From assembly GCA_001972305.1 (NCBI GenBank), contig BDDD01001597.1:71856-135855 (forward strand): a stretch of 64,000 nt of DNA, written 5' to 3'. The position numbers and the translations under genes are program-made. This document shows, piece by piece, positions 22,211-33,568 of this stretch. This stretch comes from Cephalotus follicularis (lineage: Eukaryota; Streptophyta; Magnoliopsida; Oxalidales; Cephalotaceae). Every line of letters starts with the position of its first letter. Position 1 is the stretch's first letter. The notes beneath the pieces were generated by a model. That model saw only the letters and a list, made by a program, of their open reading frames with translations, did not search any database and was not told the origin of the DNA.

Positions 22211-24415
22211 TGTAACGTCCCCGACCCGAGCCCGCTAATAGGTCAAAGCGAACTTCGAGGATCGGTTGCATTACGTGGGAGTGAACCGTTACATCCTTTG
22301 TCACTCTTCTCTAAAAGTACATTACATCATAAACTCATGTCTTGCAAGATAATACATAATCTTAAATTCAAACTTTACACATAATCATCTTATATAAAGA
22401 TGTCATAACCATATCGTTGGTATACATTTACACAGGATCATCCTTTATCATAACATATATTACAGTGGAAAACATTATCTTATTACATGTCAAAAGCATT
22501 CTTACGCACACAATGTCGCATAGTACATTTCCTTCGCAAAGTTTCTTCTTAAGAGCTCCCTTTAAGCTCCATTCAATCATTTCCTGAAAACATTTTATTT
22601 GAAAACAAACATTGAAAGAAATGAGCTCAAAATAGCTCAGTAAGCTGTTTTTACCGTAAACACATTTCATCGTAACCTTTTTCTAGTCAATACATATAAC
22701 TAGAACATTTCATAAAACATATCACTTTTCTAGTTACAAATTCGTAACTAGAACATTTCATAAACGTGAACGTCATAAAAACCTTAATGAACCCTTTTAC
22801 ACCGCTTCACCGGGGCTTTGTACACTCCCCGACTACTATCCTTACACCACATGCATGTCCGCGAGCACTTTACGCTCCATTAACATCGAGCATCTCGCTC
22901 CATTCCCCTTGGTTCACAATGCAAGGGTGGTTCATTCATCATTTCATAAAACATTTCCTCAATAATTTGAGTGATCAGCTCAAAGCATTCATAAAAATCA
23001 TTTCATAACATTTCTTTCACAATTCATAAAGTTTTGTCTTCATTTGAGTAATAAACTCAAATGCATTCATAAAACAGTTTTGCATAGCTTTACTAAAACT
23101 GATTATTCATATAGAAATAAGCATTTTCAGATAAAACTTATAACTTAAACATTAAATTAGACATCTTCACGAATTTAGAAAGCTCGAGATCATAACAATT
23201 GGTTGATAATTGAATCCGTTATGAATTTTTGAAAGTGGCTGGTTCCATATGAATACGGGGCATGAGCAGTAAAATGAAACATTGATTCTCATCAAGAATT
23301 TGATAGCATTTCGAGAAACATAAAACATAACAGTTAAAGAGGACATATTAAGGTTTTCAAAACATCCTACCATTTAATTTTTCGTCAAGAAACGAGCAAG
23401 ATGTGATTCAAATAATTTGATGCATAATCCAGGAATGAAATAGTACCCAAACAACAATTTAAAACATGGCTTTTCGTCAAGAAATCAATAGAATCTTGAA
23501 ACGTGCAAAGCATAAAAGTTGAAGAGGACATCCTAAAGTTTCCCTAACATTCAACTATTCAAATATTGATCAATAATTGAGAAAGATAGGAATAAAACAA
23601 TCTACTGCATAATTTGGAAGTAAAACAGAGGAAACTTTGGTGAAAATGGGTATAGGATTTACTTACTTTGCTTTAGAATTTCTTTCGCTCTTTGCTTTGC
23701 CGAAATCTCCACTTATTCCCGGTAGAAAGCACTTCCTATCCTCAGCCAAAATGACTAAATTGAGCCCTCATTGCCATTAAATAGAATGGTTACTTGGGAG
23801 GCAAGTCTTCTCCCTCTCTCACATGACTCAAGTCTCTCTCTTAGTAGCCCATGTGCTCAAAATCAGCCAATCCAAGTGATGACACTTGTTAGATCATCTG
23901 ATAACATCTCAAATCATTTATCCCGGGCTGCCACGTGTCCAAAATTAAAGATTTTTACTCACAAAATGACAAAAATTCAGATTTTGAAATTTGTCTGTAG
24001 CTCAAAGTGTCGACGCTTTCTCCCTAAGCGTCGCCGGTCACAGGCTTGTCCTGAGGTCTCCAACTTCTATCCTGACTAAAGCGCTGACACTTTTCGACAA
24101 AGCATCACCACTTTAAGTCTCTTCCAGGTCCACTTCAGTACTTGATTTCAAAGCGTCGAAGCTTACATTTACAGCGTCGTCGGTTGCCCCAAGCGTCGTC
24201 GCTTTTAGTAAAACTGTCGGCGCTTTAGACATCTTTGTTAACTCTTAACCTTTGAGATTGATAGCGAGACCCCCTGTCTGATTACCGGGGAGCGGAACCC
24301 TCGAACCCCATGAGCGTAGGGTCATACTATGGATCCTTTGAAATATTTGCCAATATACACAATAGAAATCATGTTTCCATAATTAATATCTTTACTGGAA
24401 ATTTGGGTCATTACA
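22211..24415 (-). repeat. Element 3 3' LTR (left)
   Basis: Starts TGTAACGTCC and ends GTCATTACA on the plus strand. It is about 100 bp shorter than the right LTR because it lacks a GC-rich stretch equivalent to about 31671-31770. Confidence 0.95.
24006..24224. repeat. Phased TCGA-palindrome array, element 3 left LTR (8 units)
   Basis: Twelve-bp units around AGCGTCGACGCT start at 24006, 24027, 24080, 24101, 24152, 24173, 24192 and 24213. Steps are 21, 53, 21, 51, 21, 19 and 21 bp, so units come in pairs one 21-bp step apart. The spacing is the same in the right LTR. Confidence 0.85.
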
Positions 24416-24435
24416 ATCTACCCTCCTTAAAAAAA
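24416..24435 (-). promoter_or_regulatory. Polypurine tract of element 3
   Basis: ATCTACCCTCCTTAAAAAAA on the plus strand gives a purine-rich tract on the minus strand directly next to the 3' LTR. Confidence 0.75.
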
Positions 24436-24453
24436 ATTTGTGCTCAAAATTAG

Positions 24454-26039
24454 TTATACATTCGACTTAAAAAGATGAGGGTACTCTTGTCTCATGGTGT
24501 CTTCCAACTCCCAGGTGGCTTCTTCATCTTCGTGGTTTTTCCATAAAATTGTTACTAACGGAACAATCTTGGTCCACAAGACTTGTTCTTTGTAATCTAG
24601 GATCTCCATTGGTTGCTCATTATATGACAAGTCTTCATGCACTTGAATAGGCTCAACTCTTACAACATGAGATGGGTTGGCCGTATATTTCCGTATTAGC
24701 GATATAGGGAATATGTGGTGTACATGAGATAGACTTGGTGGCAAGGCAAGCCTATACGCAACTTCTTCTATCCTTTCCAAAATCTCATATGGTCCAATGT
24801 ATCAGGGACTAAGCTTTCCCTTCTTGCCAAACCGCCTTACTCCTTTCCATGGTGATACCTTGAAAAAAACGTGATCTCCCACTTCAAACTGTAGTTCTCT
24901 CCATTTCTTGTCCGCATAGCTCTTATGTCTAGTTTGCGCCGTTAAGAGGAGTTTCCGAATCAGTTTTACTTTTTCGGTAGTTACTTGTACCATTTCTAGT
25001 CCCAATAACTTCCGTTCTCCTACCATTTCCCAACAGATAGGCGTTGGACATCTTTGTCCATAAAGTGCTTCAAAAGGTGCCATCTGTATGCTTGCTCGGA
25101 AACTATTGTTGTAAGCAAACTCGATCAGAGTAACATGCTGTTCCCAATTCCCTTGGAAATCTATAACACAAGCACGTAACATGTCTTCCAATGTCTGTAT
25201 AGTCCGTTATTATTGCTCGTCTGTTTGCGGATGGTACACCGTACTGAAATTCAACCTTGTACCCAAAGCATTCTGTAGACTCTTCCAAAAGCGCGATGTG
25301 AAACGGGGATCTCGATCCGAAACGATCGATACTGGTACACCATGTAGTCTGATGATCTTTTGTTCATATACCCTTGCCAATTGACTCAATGAATGACTGT
25401 CTTTGATTGGTACAAAATGCGCAGATTTCATTAATTGGTCCACAACTTCCCATATTGCATTATTCCCTTTAGCGATCTTTGGCAGTCCTGTCATGAAGTC
25501 CATACTAATATGCTCCCACTTCCATTCTGGTATGGGAAGCGACTGTAGAGTTCCGTTCGGTAACTGATGCTCGACCTTCACTTGTTGACAAACCAGACAT
25601 CTTGATACAAAGTCCGCAATTTCTCTTTTCATATTATTCCACCAATAGAGATCTCGTAAATCTCTATACATCTTTGTACTTCCAGGGTGTACTGAGAAAT
25701 TTGAACTATGTGCTTTTGTCATTTGTTCCTCTTTCAATTCTGCCTTAGCTGGAATGCATAATCTTGTATCGAATCTCAATACGTTGTCGGCTCCCAAGTT
25801 GAAGCGCGATACTTTTCCATTCCTTACTCCCTCTACTATCACCTTAATTTCCAAGTCCTTAAACTGACTTTGCTTTATTCTCTCAACTAGAGAAGGTTGT
25901 GCTATGACTTGAAATAGGGAAACCCCTCCTCCTTGTCTTATCACTTCCAAGTTCATCCGTTGGAAATCTTTTATCAACTCTTCCTGTGTAGTGATCATCA
26001 TAGCCAAGTTCCCCGTACTTTTTTGACTTAGGGCATCTG
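24454..26039 (-). pseudogene. Element 3 integrase with chromodomain-like C-terminus
   Basis: In the frame starting at 26121 the zinc module is complete (H138, H145, C175, C178). D208 ('SMDFMTG') and D269 ('IVSDRD') of the catalytic triad are present. The triad Glu is lost: after 'TDEQ' two consecutive TAA codons occupy the positions where 'TE' or 'SE' is expected. The frame then resumes 'RTIQTLEDMLRACV' to a stop at 24802, and continues from 24780 through a chromodomain-like tail ending ATWELEDTMRQEYPHLF at 24454. The enzyme would be inactive. Confidence 0.9.
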
Positions 26040-27420
26040 TCACAACATTCGCTTTACCCGGATGGTATTGAATGGTGCAATCGTAATCTTCCATAAGCTC
26101 TAACCATCTCCTTTGCCTCATGTTTCACTCCTTTTGGATAAAAATATACTTGAGGCTTTTGTGGTTGGTTAAGATTTCAAACTTTGCTCCATATATATAG
26201 TGTCTTCAAATCCTTAACGCGAAGATAACTACGGCCAATTCCAGATCATGCGTAGGATAATTCTGTTCATGTGCTTGAAGCGGCTTGGAAGCATAGGTGA
26301 TCACTTTTCCTTGTTGCATTAGCATGCAACCAAGCCCTTTGAGAGATGCATCACTATACACCACAAAAATTTCTGATTCCATCGGTAAAGCTAATATCGG
26401 GGCATTCATCAATCTTTCTTTCAACTCCAAGAAACTCTTCTCACATTTGCCAGACCACTCGAACTTTACATTCTTCTGCGTCAAGCTTGTGAGTGGGTTC
26501 GCAATACGAGAGAAATTCTCAACAAACCTTCGATAATAACCTGCCAGTCCCAGAAAACTCCGTATCTCGGCTACTGAGGTAGGTCTCTGCCATTCTCTTC
26601 TTGCCTCCATCTTGGCGGGATCTACCGATATACCTTCCCTTGTGATCACATGTCCCAAGAAGGATACCTCTTCCATCCAAAACTGGCATTTGTTGAACTT
26701 AGCGTAAAGTTCTTCCTTCCGTACTGTTTGCAACACACGGGATAAATGTTTCTCATGCTCCTCTCGACTCTTTGAGTACACTAAGATGTCATCAATGAAG
26801 ACTATCATGAACTGATCCAGATATTCACTGAATATTTTGTTCATCAAAGTCATAAATACTGTTGGAGCATTTGTCAATCCAAATGACATAACCAAAACCT
26901 CATAGTGTCCATATCTTGTCCTGAAGGCAGTCTTTGGTATATCTTCTTTCTTGACTTTCACTTGATGGTAGCCCGATCGAAGATCAATCTTTGAGAAGTA
27001 TCGAGCGTTCTTGAGTTGATCAAACAAGTCGCCAATCCTTTGTAGTGGGTACTTGTTCTTGATGGTGACTTGATTCAACTCTCGGTAGTCGATGCAGAGT
27101 CTCATTGTCCCATCCTTCTTTTTCACAAACAGTACCAATGCGCCCCATGGTGATACACTCGGTCGGATAAATCCTTTATCCAAAAGCTCTTGTAATTGAT
27201 CCTTCAACTCTTTCAGCTCATCTGGTGCCATGCGGTAAGTGCTCTTTGAAATAGGAGCTGTTCCCAGTACAACATCAATAGTAAACTCCACTTCTCGGTC
27301 CGGTGGCATACCCGGTAAATCTTTAGGGAAAACATCGGTGAACTCCTTAACAACATGTAACTCTTCTATCTTGATCGTCTCTTTATCGGTATCCACACAT
27401 AGGCAAGATAGCCTTCGCAT
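26040..27420 (-). pseudogene. Element 3 reverse transcriptase-RNase H
   Basis: A long open stretch (27420-26206) with all RT landmarks: '[10 protein letters not shown]', '[10 protein letters not shown]', 'SFGLTNAP', catalytic FIDD in '[11 protein letters not shown]', and '[12 protein letters not shown]'. RNase H begins 'VYSDASLKG'. A stop at 26206-26208 falls in RNase H after 'FALRI', and another occurs just upstream of 26121 (KE-stop-NMRQRR); both are in frame. RT itself looks intact apart from its junction with PR, which is frameshifted near 27400. Confidence 0.9.
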
Positions 27421-27899
27421 CCTCTTTCCAACAATCGCTTAGCTTGCATCGAAGATACGATCTTTAAGGGTTCACTGGCTCCCATGCTTCGGAAAACAAA
27501 CTCAAGTTGTTCCGGTATAGGAAACCTAACTTCCTTCTTAAAACAGTCAACACTAGCATGATTCGTCGAAAGCCAATCCATTCCTTGTATAACATCAAAC
27601 TTTAGGATTGCTAGAGGTACTAAGTCTACTAGCATCATCCTATCACATAATATTAGGTCACAAGACTTGTGTACTTTATCAACCACAAAAGTATTACCAC
27701 TTTGGGTTTCAACGGCTAAACCTATCTCCAAATCTTGTGATGGGGTACTTAAACATCGTGCAAAAGATAAATACACAAAATAATGCATCGCTCCAGTATC
27801 AAACAATACATATACAGATTTAGAGCATACAGGAAAAATACCTATCACCACGTCATTGGGATTTTCCACCTCGTCAGCCGTCATGGCATAGGTTCTTGC
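27366..27899 (-). pseudogene. Element 3 aspartic protease region
   Basis: Follows the zinc knuckles in the same frame. The active site is DTGA (D159 of the frame from 28274, near 27800), and 'VIQGMDWLSTNHA' is the conserved distal motif. The frame ends at 27366 after a shift relative to RT. Confidence 0.85.
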
Positions 27900-28928
27900 T
27901 GGTGCTCTTTGTTGCTGGGCTCTGTTCCCTCCTTGTCCTCCCGTCTTTGGTCGGGTGCATTGCTTGGACATGTGACCTTCCTGTCCACAGTTGTAGCATC
28001 TGATCGTCCTTTGATTCTGGGCTTGGTTTGGTCCTTGTTGACACTCTTTAGCTTGGTGTCCTTGCTTTCCACATTTGTAACAAACTCCCGTCCCATACAA
28101 GCATTTCCCACGGTGTCTTTCCCCAAATTCTTGGAAAATTTTTGAGTCCTGTCCTCCATCGGACCTTGCTTTCTTATGCTTACTGTTATCGGAGGATTCA
28201 CCCGCCTTCCTCTTCCCGTGTCCTTGCTCCGTCCGTTTTTGCTGATATCTTTTGCTATCAATTTCAATCCTCAATGCAAACCTTAAAACCGCGTCGTACG
28301 TCTACAGGTCTTGTGCTATCACCAGCCTTCGGATATAAGGCTTCAAACCATGAGAAAATCCAGTAGCCCTTCTATCTTTTGTGGACACTAGATGAGTTGC
28401 GTATCGGGGCATCCTTGCAAAATTTGCCTCGTATTGAGCCACTGTTTCAGACTCACCTTGCTCCAGTTGGAGAAAATCTTCCTCCATCTTATCCTTCATG
28501 GCTTATGGGAAGTACTTGTCCATGAATATCCCTTTGAATCCTTCCCATGCCATCACTTCTCTTTCTCGGCGCGTCTTGGTTCCCTCAACCATCTCCCACC
28601 ATTGATCCACCTCTCCGTCTAACTTGTATATTGAAAACTATACTTTCTGTCAGTCTATGCAATCCAACGCTCTAAAAATCTTCTCGTTCCCTTGGATCCA
28701 TGCTTCCTCTTCCAAAGGATCGGTTGTTCCTGAAAATATTTTCAGGTTGTGCCTCGCAAACTGCTCTAGCGTTGGCCTTGATAGTGGATGCTCTTGCTGA
28801 TTATTGCCGTTGTTGGTTGCAATAACTTGAGCCAATCTGTTTAAAATCGCGCTCAGCGAATTATCATCCTCTTTGTTTCGTGCATTTCCATTTCTTCTTT
28901 GTCCTCTTCCTCTTCTCGCGTCGGCCAT
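27900..28928 (-). pseudogene. gag: Element 3 gag with two zinc knuckles, interrupted
   Basis: The start ATG is at 28926-28928, giving MADARRGRGQ. The first part (92 codons) stops after 'FRALDCID'. The capsid-like stretch continues with a stop before 'MKDKMEEDFLQLEQGES' (28499), another after 'LVIAQDL', and then the frame from 28274. Two CCHC knuckles are intact: CYKCGKQGHQAKEC (residues 65-78 of that frame) and CYNCGQEGHMSKQC (93-106). Having two knuckles distinguishes this family from elements 1 and 2. Confidence 0.88.
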
Positions 28929-29149
28929 CTAGTTAGCATCCATAGGTTAGTTCTTAATCTTAAGCAATTCTACTCATATGCTAGGTAAAGCAGTTAAATT
29001 CTAATGCTCAAGATCATATAAAGAACTAACAGCTTTATTTATCTCATAAACCTTCATACATTTCCTACACTTCATTTCTCACTTATGTCACATTTTCACA
29101 TGTCCACATTTAAACATTTTTTTTTTACAAAATCCTTCTTATCGTTAGC
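28929..29149 (-). other. Spacer between extra ORF and gag, element 3
   Basis: AT-rich noncoding spacer with a poly-T run at about 29119-29128. No signal is recognised. Confidence 0.6.
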
Positions 29150-29536
29150 CTAGTCTTCATCACTAGGAACATCATCGTCGGGCACTTCTTGTTGGATCCG
29201 TCTTATCATCATTATGAGGTTCTCTCTAACACCAGTCATCACAATGTCATTAAGTCCCCATATGTAGCTCATAAGCACCCTAAGGCCAGATTTAATTTCT
29301 CTGAGGGTTTCGACTTTCCTTTCTATCTCTTGATGATACTCTGCCTCCATCTGGTAAATGTGTGTATATAATTGCTCTCTATTGTTTGCTACCAATTGTC
29401 TTAACTCTTCCTTTTCTTCGCATAATTACTGGTTTTAAGCTATCAAGGTTTGTACTCGCCAGTGTACCGTTTCTGATGACCCACAACCAGAGAATCCTGT
29501 ACTAGAATTGGAGTTGGATTCGCTCATTGTTGACAT
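29150..29536 (-). pseudogene. Extra ORF upstream of gag in element 3, function unknown
   Basis: A frame of 128 codons lies between PBS and gag on the element's coding strand. It opens MSTMSESNSNSSTG and ends with an acidic tail (VPDDDVPSDED). Two TAA codons near 29440 split it, leaving 81 clean codons from 29395. The middle is rich in Glu, Gln, Arg and Leu and looks helical, possibly coiled coil. I do not recognise a family. It could be a genuine accessory protein of this lineage or a chance frame. Its strand, position and length favour a real accessory ORF. Confidence 0.5.
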
Positions 29537-29594
29537 CTGAAAAATAGGTTAGCAAATACGCAAACCATATCCTCAACATGTATCACAATTATCT

Positions 29595-29605
29595 CTCTGA
29601 TACCA
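29595..29605 (-). promoter_or_regulatory. Primer-binding site of element 3 (initiator tRNA-Met)
   Basis: CTCTGATACCA on the plus strand reads TGGTATCAGAG on the minus strand, four bases from the LTR start at 29610. Confidence 0.9.
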
Positions 29606-31414
29606 TTCTTGTAACGACCCTGACCCGAGCCTGCTAATAGCTCAAAGCAAACTTCGAGGATCGGTTGCGTTACGTGGGGGTGAACCGTTACATCCTTTGG
29701 TACTCTTCTCTAAAAGTACATTACATCATAAACTCATGTCTTGCAACATAATACAAAATCTTAAATTCAAACTTTACACACAATCATCTTATATAAAGAT
29801 ATCGAAACCATATTGTTGGTATACATTTACACAGGATCATCCTTTATCATAACATATAATACAACGGAAAACATTATCTTATTACATGTCAAAAGCATTC
29901 TTATGCACACAATGTCGCATAGTACATTTCCTTCGCAAAGTTTCTTCTTAAGAGCTCCCTTTAAGCTCGTAATGTCCATTCAATCATTTCCTGAAAACAT
30001 TATATTTGAAAACAAACATTGAAAGGAATGTGCTCAAAATAGCTCAGTAAGGTGTTTTTACTGTAAACACATTTCATCATAACCTTTTTCTAGTCAATAC
30101 ATATAACTAGAACATTTCATAAAAACATATGACTTTTCTAGTTACAAATTCATAACTAGAACATTTTGTAAACATGGAAGTCATAAAAACCTTAACGAAC
30201 CCTTTTACACCGCTTCACCGGGGCTTTGTGCACTCCCCGACTACTATCCTTACAGCACATGCATGTCCGCGAGCACTTTACGCTCCATTAACATTGAGCA
30301 TCTCGCTCCATTCCCCTTGGATCGCAATCCAATGGTAGTTCATTCATCATTTCATAAAACATTTCCTAAATACTTTGAGTGATCAGCTCAAAGCATTCAA
30401 AAAAATCATTTCATAACATTTCTTTCACAATTCATAAACTTTTGTCTTCATTTGAGTAATTAACTCAAATGCATTCATAAAATAGTTTTGCATAGCTTTA
30501 CTAAAACTGATAATTCATATAGAAATAATCATTTTCAGAGAAAAATTATAACTAAAACATTAAAGTATACATCTTCACAAATTTAGAAAGCTCGAGATCA
30601 TAACAATTGGTTGAGAATTGAATCCATTATGAATTTTTGAAAGTGGCTGGTTCCATATGAAAATAGGGCATAAGCAGTAAAATGAAACATTGATTCTCAT
30701 CAAGAATTCAACAGAATTTCGAGATACATAAAACATAACAGTTAAACAGGACATCTTAAGGTTTTCAAAACATCCAACCATTTAATTTTTTGTCATGAAA
30801 CGAGCAAGATGTGATTTAAAGAAGTTGCTGCATAATCCAGGAATAAAATAGTACCCAAACAGCAATTTAAAACATGGATTCTCATCAAGAAATCAATAGA
30901 ATCTTGAAACGTGCAAAGCATAAAACTTAAAGAGGGCATCATAAGGTTTCCAGAACATTCAACCATTCAAATATTAATTAAGAATTGAGAAAGATATGAA
31001 TAAAACAATCTGCTACATAATTTGGAAGTAAAACAGAGGAAACTTTGGTGAAAATGGGTATAGGATTTTCTTACTTTGCTTTAGAATTTCTTTCTCTCTT
31101 TGTCTTGCCGAAATCTCCACTTATTCCTAGCAGAAAGCACTTCCTATCCTCAGCCAAAATGATTGAATTCATCCCTCATTGCCATTAAATAGAATGGTTA
31201 CTTGGGAGGCAAGTCTTCTCCCTCTCTCATAGGACTCAACTCTCTCTCTTAGCAGCCCATGTGCTCAAAATCAGCCAATCTAAGTGATGACACTTGTTAG
31301 ATCATCTGATAAAATCTCAAATCATTCATCCCGGGCCTGCCACGTGTCCAAAATTAAATATTTTTACTCACAAAATGTCAAAAAGTCAGATTTTGAAATT
31401 TATATGTAGCTCAA

Positions 31415-31633
31415 AGCATCGACGCTTTCTCCCTAAGCGTTGCCGGTCACGGGCTTGTCCAGAGTTCTCCAACATCTATCCCGACTAAAGCGTTGACGCT
31501 TTCCTACAAAGCGTTGCCACTTTAAGCCTCGTCTAGGTCCACTTTAGTACGTGATTTCGAAGCATCGAAGGTTACATTTGGAGCATCGTCGGTTGCCCCA
31601 AGCGTCGCCGCTTTTAGTAAAACCGTCGGCGCT
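31415..31633. repeat. Phased TCGA-palindrome array, element 3 right LTR (8 units)
   Basis: Units start at 31415, 31436, 31489, 31510, 31561, 31582, 31601 and 31622, with the same step pattern as the left LTR (21, 53, 21, 51, 21, 19, 21). By comparison with the solo LTR, the array lies upstream of the likely TATA region, in U3. Confidence 0.85.
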
Positions 31634-31722
31634 TTAGACATCTTTGTTAACTCTTAACCTTTGGGATTGACGCTTTCAACAAGACATTCATCCAAAAAAA
31701 ATAACCAATTTCAATTTTCTTC

Positions 31723-31763
31723 CTGGGGTGCTGCCCCAGCGCCCCTGCCCGTTGTCCGGGCAG
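31723..31763. other. Two adjacent GC-rich perfect hairpins in element 3 5' LTR
   Basis: CTGGGG-TGCTG-CCCCAG at 31723-31739 and CTGCCCG-TTGTC-CGGGCAG at 31745-31763 are perfect inverted repeats with 5-base loops. They fall in the roughly 100-bp segment absent from the left LTR. Confidence 0.8.
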
Positions 31764-31919
31764 TGGGACCCCCCGTCTGCCCACCGGGGAGCGGAACCCC
31801 CGAACCCCCCGAGCGTAGGGTCATACTACGGGTCCCTTGAAATATTTGCCAATTTACACAATACAAATCATTTTTCCATCATTAATATCTTTAATGGAAA
31901 TTTGGGTCATTACAATATT

Positions 31920-31989
31920 CGAGTAGAGTATGAGTACATCCAACCACCTAGTGGCTTGACAGGTCACACTCTCTCTAACAATCTCCCAC
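31920..31989 (-). repeat. Copia 3' LTR, 5' part
   Basis: On the minus strand it begins TGTTAGAGAGTGTGACC directly after the polypurine tract. It matches the start of the right copia LTR (44238 leftwards). It is cut by element 3; the LTR appears to continue at 22180-22210 and then beyond H, off the window. Confidence 0.85.
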
Positions 31990-32002
31990 TTGGCCCTCAA
32001 CC
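31990..32002 (-). promoter_or_regulatory. Polypurine tract of the copia element
   Basis: The minus strand reads CCAAGTGGGAGAT immediately before TGTTAG. This is the classic plant copia PPT and LTR junction. Confidence 0.85.
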
Positions 32003-32398
32003 CACGAAGCCCTGTATTGCAAGCCCATCATACTACTATGATGCTCGACTACAAAGAGCTTTAGTGAGTGAGTCAGCTAATTTGCCTCTATGGCAACCCT
32101 CTCTAATACAATATCTCCTCAGTCAAAGATCTCTCAGATTAATGATAACACCACAAACCGTTGGTGAGACCTAGGCTTCTTGGCTTGTGCAACAGCCCCA
32201 TCATTATCACAGTAGAGTACTACAGGACAACCAATGGTTGGAACCACTCAAAGTTCAGCTATGAACTTACTCATCCAAACATCATCTCTTGTAGCATCTA
32301 AGGCTGCTATATACTCTCATCTGAAGTTTCCAGTTTTGAGTTTCTCTAACTCACAGCACCGCCACGTATAGTACCAAGAAAATGATACATTAGTTATC
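32003..32398 (-). pseudogene. Copia RNase H remnant
   Basis: Minus-strand translation gives 'EYIAALDATRDDVW', then after a TGA 'VVPTIGCPVVLYCDNDGAVAQ', matching the C-terminal RNase H of plant Ty1/copia pol. Several stops and shifts are present. The downstream part reads into the usual C-terminal '...WVEGQVGD' before the PPT. The RT domain expected upstream is missing. Confidence 0.8.
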
Positions 32399-32640
32399 CT
32401 ATACCCGGTAGACACAAGGCTCATCATCCTCGATGATGTTGGGCTCGTCAGTACCTTCAATGAGAAAACCATATATCTCGGGCGCTGTTAAAATCCTATA
32501 TGAACTCCTTGCTGAAGGAGTGCCGATGTGAGATATAATCTCATGCTGGGATCTAATCCCAACTGTGTCTCTAGAGGTACCAGCCTCTAATTCCTTTCCG
32601 TTCTGTGGTGTTTCTACCAATGGCAACTCCTCGAGTTCAA
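32399..32640 (-). pseudogene. Copia integrase-RT linker, joined to RNase H by deletion
   Basis: The frame contains '...PEIYGFLIEGTDEPNIIEDDEPCVYRV', recognisable as the conserved stretch just before the copia RT ('DDEP'). Directly after it comes RNase H sequence. About 1 kb that would encode RT is therefore deleted. Confidence 0.75.
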
Positions 32641-33568
32641 TTTTGCTCCCATTGCTTCATGCGAGTAGGCATTCCTTCTCCAGGAAAATAGCAGTACGCA
32701 AAATAAACACCTTTTATTCGCTAGGATGGTAGAAATAATATCCCATAGTTTCCTTGGGATACCCCACAAACCGGCAATTATCTGATCGTGCCTCCAGCTT
32801 ACCAGGTTCCAACCTTCTAACGTAATTTAGATAGCCTCAATCCTTCAAATGGTTTATGCAGGGTTTCCTTCCTGTCCATACCTCGTATGGAGTGGAGGGA
32901 ACGGATTTCGAAGGAATCCAGTTAAGGACATATGTAGTTGTTTCCAGTGCATAATCCCCAAAATAGGTAGGTAGGTCTGCAAAAGACGTCATGGATCGGA
33001 CTATGTTCATCAAGGTCCGATTCCTCCGTTCGGACAAACCATTATGTTATGGCGTTCCTGGAGGGGTTCAATGTGAGAGAATCCCATTATCTCTAAGATA
33101 ATCCTGGAACTCAGTAGACAGGTCCTCACGCCCTCGATGTGATCGAAGTGTTTTGATGGGCTTCACCGTTTGCTTATGTACTTCATTTCTAAATTCCTTG
33201 AACATCTCAAAGGAATCTGATTTGTGTCTCATCAGTAACACATACCCATATCGTGACAAATCCTCGGTAAAAGTAATGAAGTAAATGTATCCTTATCGCG
33301 CATTGACTGACATAGGTCCATTGACGCTGGTGTGGATTAAAGCTAGTAAATCCACCGCCATCTCTCCATGATCGGAGAAGGGAGATTTGGTCATTTTTCC
33401 AAGCAAGCAAGATTCACATGTTGGAAGGGACTCTAAGTCCTGGATGTCCAAAAGACCATCCTTAAACAACTTTGACATGCTTGCCTCTCTAGGATGACCC
33501 AATCTACAATGCCAAGTATAGGATTCATTATTCTCTCTTTGTCTTTTAGTTCCTTGCTTGATTGACAA
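32641..33568 (-). pseudogene. Copia integrase (3' part), degenerate
   Basis: Fragments in several frames: the pre-integrase zinc region 'YTWHCRLGHPREASMSKL...CESCLLGKMTKSPF', then the core. The first catalytic Asp in the usual 'HTDVCGP' is changed ('HTSVNGP'). Later fragments are 'GYVLLMRHKSDSFEMF' and 'SERRNRTLMNIVRSM', the latter retaining the catalytic Glu region. It is interrupted at 33568 by the solo LTR and continues at 36250. Stops and frameshifts make it inactive. Confidence 0.85.

Larger units (their letters stand above)
22211..31914 (-). mobile_element. Element 3: full-length Ty3/gypsy chromovirus, minus strand
   Basis: Complete element of about 9.7 kb with exact TSD ATATT (22206-22210 and 31915-31919). 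Minus-strand order is 5' LTR 29610-31914, PBS, an extra upstream ORF, gag with two zinc knuckles, PR, RT-RNase H, INT with a chromodomain-like tail, PPT and 3' LTR 22211-24415. It is a different family from elements 1 and 2: gag and LTRs are unlike theirs, while pol is of the same general type. Pol is nearly one frame with a handful of stops. A solo LTR of this family lies at 39025-41640. Confidence 0.96.
29610..31914 (-). repeat. Element 3 5' LTR (right)
   Basis: Starts TGTAACGACC and ends GTCATTACA; followed by TSD ATATT. It carries the phased palindrome array at 31415-31633 and a GC-rich hairpin segment at about 31720-31765 that is missing from the left LTR. Confidence 0.95.
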
